Below are positions 26,574-34,969 of a stretch of DNA of 64,000 nt, piece after piece (positions within the stretch are counted from its first letter, which is position 1; each line of letters opens with the position of its first letter). Origin of the DNA: UBA2705 sp963977105. Its GTDB lineage: Bacteria > Pseudomonadota > Alphaproteobacteria > Micavibrionales > Micavibrionaceae. The notes beneath the pieces were generated by a model, which saw nothing but the letters and a program-made list of their open reading frames with translations, was not told the DNA's origin and made no database searches. The DNA is taken from the NCBI GenBank assembly GCA_963977105.1, contig CAXBNI010000002.1, positions 124,001-188,000 of the forward strand, read 5' to 3'. Made by a program: the position numbers and the translations under genes.

Positions 26574-28484
26574 GTGAACGGATTTGGACGTCATATTTTA
26601 ATTTGGGTTGGAATTATCCTGCTTCTTGCATTCTTTTATAATCTTTCGCAAGAAACATCAGGCGCACGGCAAAATCAAGGCAATGTAGTTGCCTATAGTG
26701 ATTTCCTCCGCGAATCCCAAGAAGGCACGATACAGAGCGTTATTATCCGCGGCCAAGAGCTTACGGGCGAATATAGCGGCACCGGCGAAAAATTTGTCAC
26801 GATTATCCCTGCAGGCGAAAATGTAGTTGACCCACTCCGGAATACATCCGTTCGCATCAAAGCCGAACAAAACGACCCGAACAAAATCAGCCTTGTTGGC
26901 GTATTGCTATCATGGTTCCCAATGCTGCTACTTATCGGTGTTTGGATATTCTTCATGCGCCAAATGCAAGGCAAAGGCGGCGGCGGTGCAATGGGCTTTG
27001 GTCGCTCACGCGCTAAACTGCTAACAGAAAAGCAAGGCCGCGTTACTTTTGAAGATGTCGCTGGCGTAGACGAAGCGAAACAGGAACTTGAAGAAGTTGT
27101 TGAATTCCTTAAGGACCCACAAAAATTCCAGCGCCTTGGCGGTAAAATCCCGAAAGGTGCCTTGCTTGTTGGTCCACCGGGTACTGGTAAAACATTGATT
27201 GCCCGCGCCGTTGCCGGTGAAGCTAACGTGCCATTCTTTACAATCTCAGGCTCTGACTTTGTTGAGATGTTTGTTGGCGTCGGCGCATCACGCGTACGTG
27301 ACATGTTTGAACAAGGAAAGAAAAACGCCCCTTGTATCATTTTCATAGATGAAATTGATGCTGTTGGTCGCCATCGTGGCGCAGGCCTTGGCGGAGGTAA
27401 TGATGAACGCGAACAAACACTCAACCAGCTTTTGGTAGAAATGGATGGCTTCGAAGCCAATGAAGGCGTTATCTTGATTGCCGCGACCAACCGCCCTGAC
27501 GTTCTTGACCCTGCATTGTTGCGCCCGGGTCGTTTTGACCGTCAAGTCGTGGTGCCGAATCCGGACGTCAAAGGCCGCGAAAAGATTTTAACCGTTCACG
27601 CTGAAAAAGTGCCGCTATCAACCAACGTTGACTTAAGCATTATCGCACGTGGTACGCCGGGCTTCTCTGGTGCAGACCTAGCGAACCTTATCAACGAAGC
27701 CGCATTACTTGCGGCCCGCCGCGGTAAACGCGTTGTTGGCAGTGATGACCTTGAGGATGCTAAAGACAAAGTCATGATGGGCGCTGAGCGTAAATCAATG
27801 GTGATGAGCGACGCTGAAAAGAAACTTACCGCTTACCACGAAGCTGGTCACGCCATTGTGGCACTTAACGAGCCTGAATCAGACCCGATCCACAAAGCGA
27901 CTATCGTCCCGCGTGGGCGCGCTTTAGGTATGGTTATGCGCCTGCCTGAAGGTGATCGTGTGTCCATATCAAAAGCGAAGCTAGAAGCTGACCTCGCGGT
28001 TGCCATGGGCGGCAGAATCGCCGAAGAAATTATCTTTGGTGCAGATCAAGTCACGACTGGCGCATCAAGTGATATTGCAATGGCTACGGACATGGCCAAG
28101 CGCATGGTGACGGAATGGGGTTTAAGCGAAAAGCTCGGCCCGTTACGTTACGTCAGCAATCAAGAAGAGGTGTTCCTTGGCCATTCTGTAGGCCAATCAC
28201 AAAACATGTCTGACGCAACAGCCTCGCTCGTTGATAGCGAAGTACGGCGCATTGTCGAAGAAGGCTATACGCGCGCCGAAAAATGCCTTAACGAGCACCT
28301 TGATGACCTTCACAAACTTGCTGAAGCTTTGCTTGAATATGAATTACTGTCTGGTGATGAGATTAAAGACTTACTCGCCGGTAAGGGTATTGTTCGCGAA
28401 GAGGACAGCGCGCCAGCAGGGCCACAAACTTCAGTGCCACGCGGCGGTAATGTGAATGACAAAGGCGACGAAACCCGTCATTAA
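26574..28484 (+). CDS. ftsH: ATP-dependent zinc metalloprotease FtsH
   Basis: Membrane-anchored AAA+ protease that degrades misassembled membrane proteins and short-lived regulators. Two N-terminal helices (residues 8-24 and about 105-125) flank a periplasmic domain; AAA+ domain with Walker A GPPGTGKT (from G200), Walker B FIDEIDAVG, second region of homology ATNRPDVLDPALLRPGRFD; zinc motif HEAGH (H422-H426). Length 636 is normal. Start is GTG at 26574 with an AAGAAAGA-rich leader. A strong terminator follows. Confidence 0.98.
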   Translation: MNGFGRHILIWVGIILLLAFFYNLSQETSGARQNQGNVVAYSDFLRESQEGTIQSVIIRGQELTGEYSGTGEKFVTIIPAGENVVDPLRNTSVRIKAEQNDPNKISLVGVLLSWFPMLLLIGVWIFFMRQMQGKGGGGAMGFGRSRAKLLTEKQGRVTFEDVAGVDEAKQELEEVVEFLKDPQKFQRLGGKIPKGALLVGPPGTGKTLIARAVAGEANVPFFTISGSDFVEMFVGVGASRVRDMFEQGKKNAPCIIFIDEIDAVGRHRGAGLGGGNDEREQTLNQLLVEMDGFEANEGVILIAATNRPDVLDPALLRPGRFDRQVVVPNPDVKGREKILTVHAEKVPLSTNVDLSIIARGTPGFSGADLANLINEAALLAARRGKRVVGSDDLEDAKDKVMMGAERKSMVMSDAEKKLTAYHEAGHAIVALNEPESDPIHKATIVPRGRALGMVMRLPEGDRVSISKAKLEADLAVAMGGRIAEEIIFGADQVTTGASSDIAMATDMAKRMVTEWGLSEKLGPLRYVSNQEEVFLGHSVGQSQNMSDATASLVDSEVRRIVEEGYTRAEKCLNEHLDDLHKLAEALLEYELLSGDEIKDLLAGKGIVREEDSAPAGPQTSVPRGGNVNDKGDETRH

Positions 28485-28510
28485 GCAGAACGCCATACAA
28501 CAGATACATA

Positions 28511-28540
28511 AAAAGCGCGGTGATTTGCCGCGCTTTTTTT
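28511..28540 (+). terminator. Terminator after ftsH
   Basis: A perfect 10-base stem (AAAAGCGCGG at 28511-28520 and its complement at 28528-28537), seven-base loop and a run of seven T. It lies 26 bases after the ftsH stop and overlaps the end of the convergent gene's 3' region. Confidence 0.8.
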
Positions 28541-28955
28541 AATTTAATTTCAATTTTGTGACTTGATAAATCGATTCTAAGGCAAGCTGCCCAAGAACTG
28601 CAGTTTCTTCATTATAACCACGCGCCAATAAATCTTTTTGAATAGCGCATTCTTGCTGATAACGCAGTGAAACAGGATACTCATAATAGGCCTCAAAATC
28701 AGCGGCGCTGTTTATATCAGCCGCTTTGAAATCTCGCGCAAAGCGATCAAATGCCTTCGGGCACTCTGCTTCGAAAGCCTGCCTTATAGAAAGCTGCTGC
28801 ACTGCGCCTAATGTAATTTTGCTCTCAAGACATGACGTTAAAACGACGTCCATACCATAGGCAACGACTTCATTAAAAAACCTTGTTAACGCGGTTTTAT
28901 CGGCGTTGAAAATCTCACTTAGCTGCTCTTGTACGCCTTTACTATTTTTAGTCAT
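28539..28955 (-). CDS. Hypothetical soluble protein (138 aa)
   Basis: An all-helical, mildly acidic 138-residue protein without signal peptide or membrane helix; three cysteines are spread over the length. I do not recognise the family. Its leader is the notable part: AGGGAGGG eight bases before the ATG is one arm of a perfect inverted repeat, and an operator-like palindrome lies over a candidate -35. The 3' end abuts the ftsH terminator. The very strong ribosome site and tidy codon use support a real gene. Confidence 0.65.
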   Translation of the reverse strand: MTKNSKGVQEQLSEIFNADKTALTRFFNEVVAYGMDVVLTSCLESKITLGAVQQLSIRQAFEAECPKAFDRFARDFKAADINSAADFEAYYEYPVSLRYQQECAIQKDLLARGYNEETAVLGQLALESIYQVTKLKLN

Positions 28956-28963
28956 ATAAAAAT

Positions 28964-28989
28964 CCCTCCCTATAGGAATACAGGGAGGG
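28964..28989 (-). promoter_or_regulatory. Perfect inverted repeat covering the ribosome-binding site
   Basis: CCCTCCCT (28964-28971) and AGGGAGGG (28982-28989) form an 8-base perfect inverted repeat with a 10-base loop. On the minus strand the 3' arm is the Shine-Dalgarno sequence of the 138-residue gene. In RNA this would hide the ribosome site; in DNA it could be an operator overlapping the -10. Confidence 0.5.
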
Positions 28990-29014
28990 TAGACAACAAT
29001 ATGACAATTGTCAA
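28986..29014 (-). promoter_or_regulatory. Candidate promoter with operator-like palindrome
   Basis: On the minus strand TTGACA (29014-29009) is followed 17 bases later by TACCCT (28991-28986). The palindrome TGACAATTGTCA (29002-29013) covers the -35. Transcription from here would start near 28979, inside the loop of the adjacent inverted repeat. Confidence 0.4.
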
Positions 29015-29028
29015 TAAAGCTTTATCGC

Positions 29029-29973
29029 TTATGCTTCTAAACGCGCCCGGCGTGGGCCGCCACGTGCCTCTAAATCCTCAAGCATGGCGCTGAAAATTTC
29101 TTTAGGTACATTGACATCACATGCAGTCTCAAGCCCCTTAAAGCCTGGGAATGTATTTGCTTCGCAAATCGTATAGCCATGTTCAGTGAACAGCAAATCA
29201 ATACCTGCAATTTGAATATCAAGCGCATCAGCCGTTGCAATAGAAATCTCAGCGGCCTCTTCATCAATAATGAACTCATTAACCGAGCCACCTTGCGAAT
29301 AATTGGCTTTAAAGCCACCCGCAGCTGCGCGGCGCTCCATACAGGCAATGACTTTGCCGTTAACAATGAATACGCGTAAATCACGACCTTTACTTGCCGC
29401 GACGAATTTTTGGAAGATCAACTGAATATTCGGGTTGGTTTCACCAATTAAATTCATCAAATCGAGGAAAGCTTCGCGGTTTTCAATTAAGAAAACGCCC
29501 GAGCCGTTAACGCCTAATAATGTTTTTACGACAACTGGGAAGCCAATGTGCTCTTCGACCAAATCAATATCGACAGGGAATTTCGCAAGCATCGTTGTTG
29601 GTGTCGGCAGGCCTTTTTCAGCCAAAATTTGGTGTGTACGCAGCTTGTCAGCCACGCGCTCAATACACGAGGCCGTATTGTATACAGGGACGCCTAGACG
29701 TTCAAATTGACGCAAAATAGCCAGAGGAAAATAACCCGTTTCAATCACATATGTACGCGGCAACATAAAGTCTGGTAACAGGACAGGCTTACCGTCAATC
29801 AGAATCGAATCTGTCTCTTCTTCCGTCACCAACAAGTCGAACTGCTCAGGGTGGAAGACTTTGACATCAATCCCCATATTACGGCCTTCTGCCATAAAGC
29901 GACGTATCTCAAACGCTTCTGCGGTTGAAGATTCAACTTCTTCGTTAAATAAAATCCAAACTTCCATATTCAC
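29029..29973 (-). CDS. RimK-like ATP-grasp ligase
   Basis: A 314-residue ATP-grasp enzyme of the RimK/glutamate ligase group, which joins an amino acid (often glutamate) to a carboxylate. ATP-binding pieces are FPVVVKTLLGVNGSGVFL, the glutamates of QKFVAASKGRDLRVFIVNG, the basic-rich FKANYSQGGSV, and the metal loop ICEANTFPGFKGLE near the end. The N-terminal 100 residues form the preATP-grasp fold. Substrate is not decidable: relatives modify ribosomal protein S6, make peptides or act in cofactor synthesis. No neighbouring gene suggests the partner. Monocistronic by context. Confidence 0.85.
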   Translation of the reverse strand: MNMEVWILFNEEVESSTAEAFEIRRFMAEGRNMGIDVKVFHPEQFDLLVTEEETDSILIDGKPVLLPDFMLPRTYVIETGYFPLAILRQFERLGVPVYNTASCIERVADKLRTHQILAEKGLPTPTTMLAKFPVDIDLVEEHIGFPVVVKTLLGVNGSGVFLIENREAFLDLMNLIGETNPNIQLIFQKFVAASKGRDLRVFIVNGKVIACMERRAAAGGFKANYSQGGSVNEFIIDEEAAEISIATADALDIQIAGIDLLFTEHGYTICEANTFPGFKGLETACDVNVPKEIFSAMLEDLEARGGPRRARLEA

Positions 29974-30216
29974 ACTTCAGTATTATTTCAAGGTTTGACC
30001 ATGTTATTACGCAGCCTTTATATGGCTCATTCTGTATAATATGGCGCGTAATGCAAGAAATTATAAGCTTTTAGTCACAAAAATCAAAAGAAAAGCACGG
30101 CATATACCATAATGCACAAATATTGTGTGTCATTTTTCATCCCTAAAATATTCAATGGCACACACCTTAAGAAGGTAATATCATATCCGCAATAATCAAC
30201 GATAACTGTGTAATCC

Positions 30217-30606
30217 ATGACTATTTTGCGCGATAAATTAATTTGCTTACTTACATTACTGTCAATATTGTCAGTCGTGTTCGGTGCGCTATGGATACCC
30301 GCAGCTGAAGCTAGCCTTGGTATTGAAATTTGTACTGCGCAGGGCGTTAAAACAATCACCCTGCCCGCTGGCCTCACCCTAGATGATGAAAAACAGCCCC
30401 ACAGCACAGACAAAACGACATTAAGCCACTGCTTAATATGCTTACAAAACCAACAATACGGATTAGCGCTCGCCCCTCAAAGCTTGACCATAGAGCCGCG
30501 CCTACTAAATAAACTTGTTTTCTATCGCCATGAGATAAGTTACTTGCACAATGCAAGTTTGCTACTCACCAGCGCCCCACGTGCGCCGCCTACCTTTCTT
30601 TTTTAA
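30217..30606 (+). CDS. DUF2946-like secreted protein
   Basis: A 129-residue protein with an N-terminal signal segment (CLLTLLSILSVVFGALWIP). The mature part has EICTAQGVKTI, a HCLICL motif (CxxC preceded by His) and the C-terminal SAPRAPPT, which is the pattern of DUF2946 proteins found near copper-handling genes. It may bind metal through the CxxC/His group (inference). The stop overlaps the upstream region of the next gene by a few dozen bases; the two are likely cotranscribed. Divergent from the RimK-like gene. Confidence 0.7.
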   Translation: MTILRDKLICLLTLLSILSVVFGALWIPAAEASLGIEICTAQGVKTITLPAGLTLDDEKQPHSTDKTTLSHCLICLQNQQYGLALAPQSLTIEPRLLNKLVFYRHEISYLHNASLLLTSAPRAPPTFLF

Positions 30607-30649
30607 AAAAACACACCTTAAATTTTATAAAAAAAAGAAAGGAAAACAC

Positions 30650-31777
30650 ATGTTTTCTTATACAAAACTATCTGCATTTTCTGTAGCCCTCCTACTGACA
30701 GCCGCACCAATGCATGCTTACGCCGCTGATGCTCATCAACACCATAATCATGCCGCGCACACTGAAATCAGTGCTTCAAATACGAATCGCGCACATGACC
30801 ATGGCAGTACTATTGAGCCAAACAGCATTATGGGCACGCATTTACATGATAAAGGCGAATGGATGGTGAGCTATCGCTACAATTATATGCGCATGGAAGG
30901 TATGCGCGATGGCACAAGCGATATGAGTGCCGCACAAGTTCTCGCGACAACAAACCCAAATGCACCGCCTGCTAATTTTCGTGTGGTGCCACAAAGCATG
31001 AATATGCAGATGCACATGTTCGGGGCAATGTATGGCGTCTCCGATTGGCTTACATTAATGGGTATGGCAATGTACATGCAAAAAGACATGGATCACACTA
31101 CCTATAATATGGCAGGCACGACCAAAGTTGGAAACTTTGAAGCAGCCTCAAGCGGCCTTGGGGATTTACAAGGCACGGCGTTAATCCGTCTTTACGAGGA
31201 TCACATGCATAAATTCATCTTTGGTGCAGGCTTCTCTATTCCAACCGGCAGCATCACCGAAAGTGATGGTGTCCTGACCCCTATGGGGACAACAGCGAAT
31301 TTACGCCTGCCTTACGCCATGCAAATTGGCAGCGGCACTTATGATGCGCACCCGATGATAACTTATACAGGCAACAGTAAAAACTTGGGGTGGGGCCTTC
31401 AATATGAAGGTGACATCCGCTTGGAAAGCAAAAACGATGAAGGCTACAGCCTTGGTGATAAACATGCTTTTAACGTATGGGCAAGTTACAAAATCAACAG
31501 CGCCCTTAGCCTTGGTTCGCGCCTAAGTTACACAGACCAAGATAAAATTAAAGGCCGTGATAGCAACATTGCCGCGCCCGTGCCGACGGCTGACCCCAAT
31601 AATTACGGCGGGCAATCGACGGACCTTGGCTTATTTGCAAATTTCATACCGCAAAGCACGGATTTTAAAGGTCATGTTTTCGGCATAGAGGCCAGCAGGC
31701 CCCTGCATCAAGACCTTAACGGGCCGCAAATGAAACAAGATTACGCAATGAGCCTGCGTTGGTCATTTGGCTTTTAA
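30650..31777 (+). CDS. His/Met-rich outer membrane beta-barrel protein
   Basis: A 375-residue protein with a signal peptide ending MHAYAADA, then a histidine-rich stretch (HQHHNHAAH), repeated methionines (MRMEGM, MNMQMHMFGAMYG, MGMAMYMQKDMDH) and alternating amphipathic strands ending with an aromatic C-terminal phenylalanine (WSFGF), typical of outer membrane barrels. It resembles the transporter-type barrels found beside copper genes. The Met/His content suggests copper or silver contact. The ATG at 30650 with AAAGGA upstream is used; the longer frame has no signal peptide at its start. Paired with the DUF2946 gene. Confidence 0.75.
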   Translation: MFSYTKLSAFSVALLLTAAPMHAYAADAHQHHNHAAHTEISASNTNRAHDHGSTIEPNSIMGTHLHDKGEWMVSYRYNYMRMEGMRDGTSDMSAAQVLATTNPNAPPANFRVVPQSMNMQMHMFGAMYGVSDWLTLMGMAMYMQKDMDHTTYNMAGTTKVGNFEAASSGLGDLQGTALIRLYEDHMHKFIFGAGFSIPTGSITESDGVLTPMGTTANLRLPYAMQIGSGTYDAHPMITYTGNSKNLGWGLQYEGDIRLESKNDEGYSLGDKHAFNVWASYKINSALSLGSRLSYTDQDKIKGRDSNIAAPVPTADPNNYGGQSTDLGLFANFIPQSTDFKGHVFGIEASRPLHQDLNGPQMKQDYAMSLRWSFGF

Positions 31778-31801
31778 AGAAACACACTTTACCAGATTAA
31801 G

Positions 31802-31832
31802 AAAAAGGCGCCCAACTCATGGCGCCTTTTTT
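31802..31832 (+). terminator. Terminator after the His/Met-rich barrel gene
   Basis: An 11-base perfect stem (AAAAAGGCGCC at 31802-31812 with its complement at 31821-31831), eight-base loop and T-run. It lies 25 bases past the stop and could also serve the convergent 70-residue gene. Confidence 0.8.
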
Positions 31833-31856
31833 AATATCTTCTCGCCTTAAACTCAT

Positions 31857-32069
31857 TTACATGACGTCATAGCGATCAACTTTATCTGATTCTAGTTTTT
31901 GCTTACTGCGTTTATCTTTTGCACTTGTACCCGCTGACGCAAAATAAAGCACACTCGCCCCACCCCATAAATAAGCTGCTAGATCGCTGTCCTTCTCATC
32001 ATTCATAACCGCCAACGCACAGTTCGCTGCCGTTAAGAAGGCCAGAGCTAGATATGTTTTCGTGCCCAT
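31857..32069 (-). CDS. Small membrane protein (70 aa), intact copy of a tandem pair
   Basis: A 70-residue protein with two hydrophobic segments (about residues 5-21 and 32-47) joined by a charged loop (NDEKDSDLA), and a Lys/Asp-rich tail ending RYDVM. No family is recognised. Its layout and ending match the frameshifted frame 150 bases upstream (ending RFDVM), so they are a diverged tandem duplication. The ribosome site is weak (GGAAAAAGA). Function unknown. Confidence 0.55.
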   Translation of the reverse strand: MGTKTYLALAFLTAANCALAVMNDEKDSDLAAYLWGGASVLYFASAGTSAKDKRSKQKLESDKVDRYDVM

Positions 32070-32167
32070 GTTCTTTTTCCGATATTTTATAATTTAAAAA
32101 TGTACAGTAATACCTGCGCAGCATTATGTCAAGCACATGCGTGGGACATTTACTTAACTGGACAAAA

Positions 32168-32194
32168 GAAAAGGCGCTAGAATCAGCACCTTTA
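32168..32194 (-). terminator. Terminator after the frameshifted paralogue
   Basis: Stem of nine bases with one G-U pair (AAAGGCGCT at 32170-32178 and AGCACCTTT at 32185-32193), six-base loop, U-rich on the minus strand. It separates the broken copy from the intact copy. Confidence 0.5.
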
Positions 32195-32219
32195 TCGCTT
32201 CTTTGCATGCTCTATTCCG

Positions 32220-32446
32220 CTACATAACATCAAAACGCTTATCATCTTTAGGCGCTTGACCTTTCTTCTTTTTGGCATCGGTTTCTTTTTCATCTCGACG
32301 GCTTATGGTTGCCAAGCTGCCCCATAACAACGTCAGACCAGCATGATGTATCATGTCGCAGATGACTTGTCGTCTTTAAATATATCTATACCAAGTGCGG
32401 CGCCATTAAGCACAGCGCATAAAGTCAAAAAAGGCCAAGCTTTCAT
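32220..32446 (-). pseudogene. Frameshifted paralogue of the 70-aa small membrane protein
   Basis: An ATG at 32446 with GGAG eight bases upstream opens a frame that reads MKAWPFLTLCAVLNGAALG and stops after SSAT. One reading-frame step away the sequence continues as MIHHAGLTLLWGSLATISRR followed by a Lys-rich tail and RFDVM, exactly the layout of the intact neighbour (hydrophobic, charged loop with D/K, GLTLLWG-type second helix, RxDVM end). Total length is 227 bases, one short of a whole number of codons, so a single-base loss explains it. It could be a pseudogene, a sequencing error or, less likely, programmed frameshifting. Confidence 0.65.
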
Positions 32447-32534
32447 AATGAGTACTCCAAAATTATTGCCACACTATACAGGTTGCGCAGAATTATATCA
32501 GGTAATATATATGCCTAAGTAAACTATTAATACA

Positions 32535-33428
32535 TTACAGCATCCCCTGACAAATATCGCGCATCATCATCGCATAGGGTTTCAAATCACGGCGCTGCCA
32601 GACAATACCAATTTGCCGCTCTGGCACGGGCGTTTCAAAATCATATACAACCACATCATCGGGCAAACTGCCCTTACGCGATTCAAGCATTAAACGCGGC
32701 ACAAGCGTTGCGCCTAGCCCTGCACCGACCATTTCCAGCAGAGATGCCATTGTCACCGCTTGATAAGCAGGCATCACATTACGGCGACCAAGGGAGCACG
32801 CGGCCAAAGCATGGTCGCGCAGGCAATGCCCATCGGCGAGCATAATCATCGGTACATCCTGCATTGATACCATATTAATTTTTCCACCTTTGGTCGGGAT
32901 ATTTAACGATTTATGCGCCACTAAATGCAGCGCGTCATGACCAATAATATCATGACCATAAGAGCCAATAGGATAAGGAAAAGCCAGAATTACAACATCC
33001 AAATTACGTTGGTTTAAGCGTTCAACCAAAGCCGCGCTGACATCTTCATGAATATGGATATGCATATCAGGATATTTTGCCTGCATGTCACGATATACGC
33101 GCTTTATCAAATAAGGGGCGATCGTTGGGATGATGCCAATACGAATCACACCGCCCCGATCAGATCCAAACCCCTTAGCAATTTGAACAAACTGTGTCAT
33201 GTCTTCAAACAGCTTATGGCTATCCTCAAATAAAACCTGCCCTTCAGGAGTCAAATATACTTCGCGGCTTGTGCGGACAAATAGCTGCACGCCCAAAATA
33301 TTTTCAAGCTCCTTAACCCCTGCGCTTAATGTCGACTGAGTCACATTACACATTTTGGCAGCGCCGCTAAAAGACTGGCACTCCGCCACAGCGCGCAGAT
33401 ATTCAATTTGTCGGTAAGTCGGTTGCAT
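32535..33428 (-). CDS. oxyR: LysR-type peroxide sensor OxyR
   Basis: A 297-residue LysR regulator. The HTH is near the N-terminus (SFSGAAKMCNVTQSTLSAGVK). The redox motif GHCLRDHALAAC holds C202 and C211, nine residues apart like C199/C208 in E. coli OxyR, so it should sense hydrogen peroxide through a disulfide. The frame extends to 33542, but the ATG at 33428 with AGGGAG seven bases upstream is the family start. It is divergent from ahpC, its probable target, across a 176-base region. Confidence 0.93.
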   Translation of the reverse strand: MQPTYRQIEYLRAVAECQSFSGAAKMCNVTQSTLSAGVKELENILGVQLFVRTSREVYLTPEGQVLFEDSHKLFEDMTQFVQIAKGFGSDRGGVIRIGIIPTIAPYLIKRVYRDMQAKYPDMHIHIHEDVSAALVERLNQRNLDVVILAFPYPIGSYGHDIIGHDALHLVAHKSLNIPTKGGKINMVSMQDVPMIMLADGHCLRDHALAACSLGRRNVMPAYQAVTMASLLEMVGAGLGATLVPRLMLESRKGSLPDDVVVYDFETPVPERQIGIVWQRRDLKPYAMMMRDICQGML

Positions 33429-33453
33429 TTTTATACTCCCTATTTTACGCAAT

Positions 33454-33505
33454 CTATTTATAAGATCACTAGATAGTATAATACATCTATTGACAAAAAC
33501 GATAG
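33454..33505. promoter_or_regulatory. Putative OxyR-binding region between oxyR and ahpC
   Basis: Four alternating half-sites occur here: CTAT (33454), ATAG (33473), CTAT (33487) and ATAG (33502), the tetranucleotides of the OxyR consensus, though their spacing is wider than the textbook motif. TATAAT (33477) and TTGACA (33490) also occur but are not correctly spaced as a pair on one strand. Confidence 0.35.
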
Positions 33506-33604
33506 CAAAAAGTGAAAAATCTCGTTTGTATTTTGCCCTCATTCATGACAAAAATAGTACATAATTAATTTTTAAAACCACATATAAACCTTAAGGAGCG
33601 ATAC

Positions 33605-34189
33605 ATGTTAGGTATTGGTGATATTCTTCCAGAATTTGAAGTTACAGGCGTAAAACCGGGCTTTATGAAACACGAAGAAAACGGTGAAAGCGCATTTGAA
33701 GCGCTCACAGAAAAAAGTTTTGAAGGAAAATGGAAGGTTATCTTTTTCTATCCAAAAGACTTCACATTTATTTGCCCAACAGAAATTGTTGAATTTGCAA
33801 AACTAAACGAAGAATTTGCTGATCGTGATGTTGTTGTTCTTGGCGGCAGCTCAGATAATGAATTCTGCAAACTTGCATGGCGCCGTGAACACCCTGACCT
33901 TGCGAAATTGCCACAATGGTCATTCGCAGATACAAACGGTACATTGATCGACGGCCTAGGCATTCGTGAAATGACTGCTGGCGTTGCATTGCGCGCGACA
34001 TATGTTGTAGACCCACACGGAATCATTCAGCACGTTTCAGTGAACGGCCTTAACGTTGGTCGTAACCCGAAAGAAGTTTTGCGTATTGTTGACGCATTAC
34101 AAACTGATGAGCTATGCCCATGTAACCGCGCATTAGGCGGCGACACAATTGACGTTGCAGGCGAAGCGGCTAAAATCGCTGCTGAGTAA
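33605..34189 (+). CDS. ahpC: Peroxiredoxin AhpC (alkyl hydroperoxide reductase, AhpE/AhpC type)
   Basis: A 194-residue 2-Cys peroxiredoxin that reduces peroxides. Peroxidatic C57 is in DFTFICPTE; resolving cysteines C171/C173 are in ELCPCN. The Trp-Arg region AWRREHPDL and VRN-like GVALRATYVVDP are in place. With ahpD following and no ahpF, the AhpC is probably regenerated through AhpD as in Mycobacterium and many alphaproteobacteria. AAGGAG precedes the start. Divergent from oxyR, which likely induces it. Confidence 0.94.
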   Translation: MLGIGDILPEFEVTGVKPGFMKHEENGESAFEALTEKSFEGKWKVIFFYPKDFTFICPTEIVEFAKLNEEFADRDVVVLGGSSDNEFCKLAWRREHPDLAKLPQWSFADTNGTLIDGLGIREMTAGVALRATYVVDPHGIIQHVSVNGLNVGRNPKEVLRIVDALQTDELCPCNRALGGDTIDVAGEAAKIAAE

Positions 34190-34228
34190 GAAATTACTCC
34201 TTTAACTTGCTTCGTTTTATAAGCATTT

Positions 34229-34263
34229 AAAGGCTGGCTGATACGCTCAGCTGGCCTTTTTTA
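34229..34263 (+). terminator. Terminator between ahpC and ahpD
   Basis: A 12-base stem with two mismatches (AAAGGCTGGCTG at 34229-34240 against CAGCTGGCCTTT at 34248 on), followed by six T. Being imperfect it may allow read-through to ahpD. Confidence 0.6.
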
Positions 34264-34306
34264 TGACTTTTTTTAAGCAAACAACCAACACAGATGAGGA
34301 CATCAC

Positions 34307-34840
34307 ATGTCGATCGATACATTAAAATCAGCTCTGCCTGAATACGCAAAAGACTTAAAGCTCAACCTTTCTAGCCTCGCCTCTGATGAGAGCCTCAGCG
34401 AACAACAATTATGGGGCAGCTTCCTTGCCTCCGCCATTGCATCACGCAATGCTGACGTAATTAAAGCCATATCAAACGAGGCCGCAGGATATTTAAGCGC
34501 CGAAGCGTTTGATGGCGCGAAAGCCGCCGCCGCGATTATGGGCATGAACAATATTTATTATCGTTTCGTGCATTTATCATCAAATAAAGCGTACCAGACC
34601 ATGCAAGCAAAACTGCGCATGAACATTATTGGTAATCCTGGCGTTGATAAAGTCGACTTTGAACTATGGTCACTGGCTGTATCTGCCATTAATGGCTGCG
34701 GCATGTGCATCGATTCGCACGAAGCAGAGCTTTTAAAGCATGGCCTGAGCACTGCGCAGGTTCAAACCGCCATTCGCATCGCATCTGTCATTCACGCGAT
34801 TGCTGCCACATTAGAAGCAGAGCAAGTACTGGCGGCATAA
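34307..34840 (+). CDS. ahpD: Alkyl hydroperoxide reductase AhpD
   Basis: A 177-residue AhpD-type (carboxymuconolactone-decarboxylase fold) thiol reductase. The active site CGMCIDSH has C131, C134 and H138, with the upstream acidic residue of the AhpD proton relay (around E119). It is lipoyl-dependent in Mycobacterium and reduces AhpC. The gene is 117 bases after ahpC, with a terminator-like hairpin between, and has its own terminator. AGGACATCAC precedes the ATG. Confidence 0.93.
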   Translation: MSIDTLKSALPEYAKDLKLNLSSLASDESLSEQQLWGSFLASAIASRNADVIKAISNEAAGYLSAEAFDGAKAAAAIMGMNNIYYRFVHLSSNKAYQTMQAKLRMNIIGNPGVDKVDFELWSLAVSAINGCGMCIDSHEAELLKHGLSTAQVQTAIRIASVIHAIAATLEAEQVLAA

Positions 34841-34870
34841 AACAGCTTTGCGCATAAAGTAATATTTCAC

Positions 34871-34902
34871 AAAAATAGCGGCGCCTCGTGTCGCTATTTT
34901 TT
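34871..34902 (+). terminator. Terminator after ahpD
   Basis: A 10-base stem (AAAAATAGCG at 34871-34880 with CGCTATTTTT at 34892-34901), 11-base loop, T-run. Confidence 0.7.
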
Positions 34903-34969
34903 ATTTATCACCTTTAAATTTCCAGAAAAAACGCTATCTTGTGTTGAAGCTCTAACAAGGAAAGCCCAG

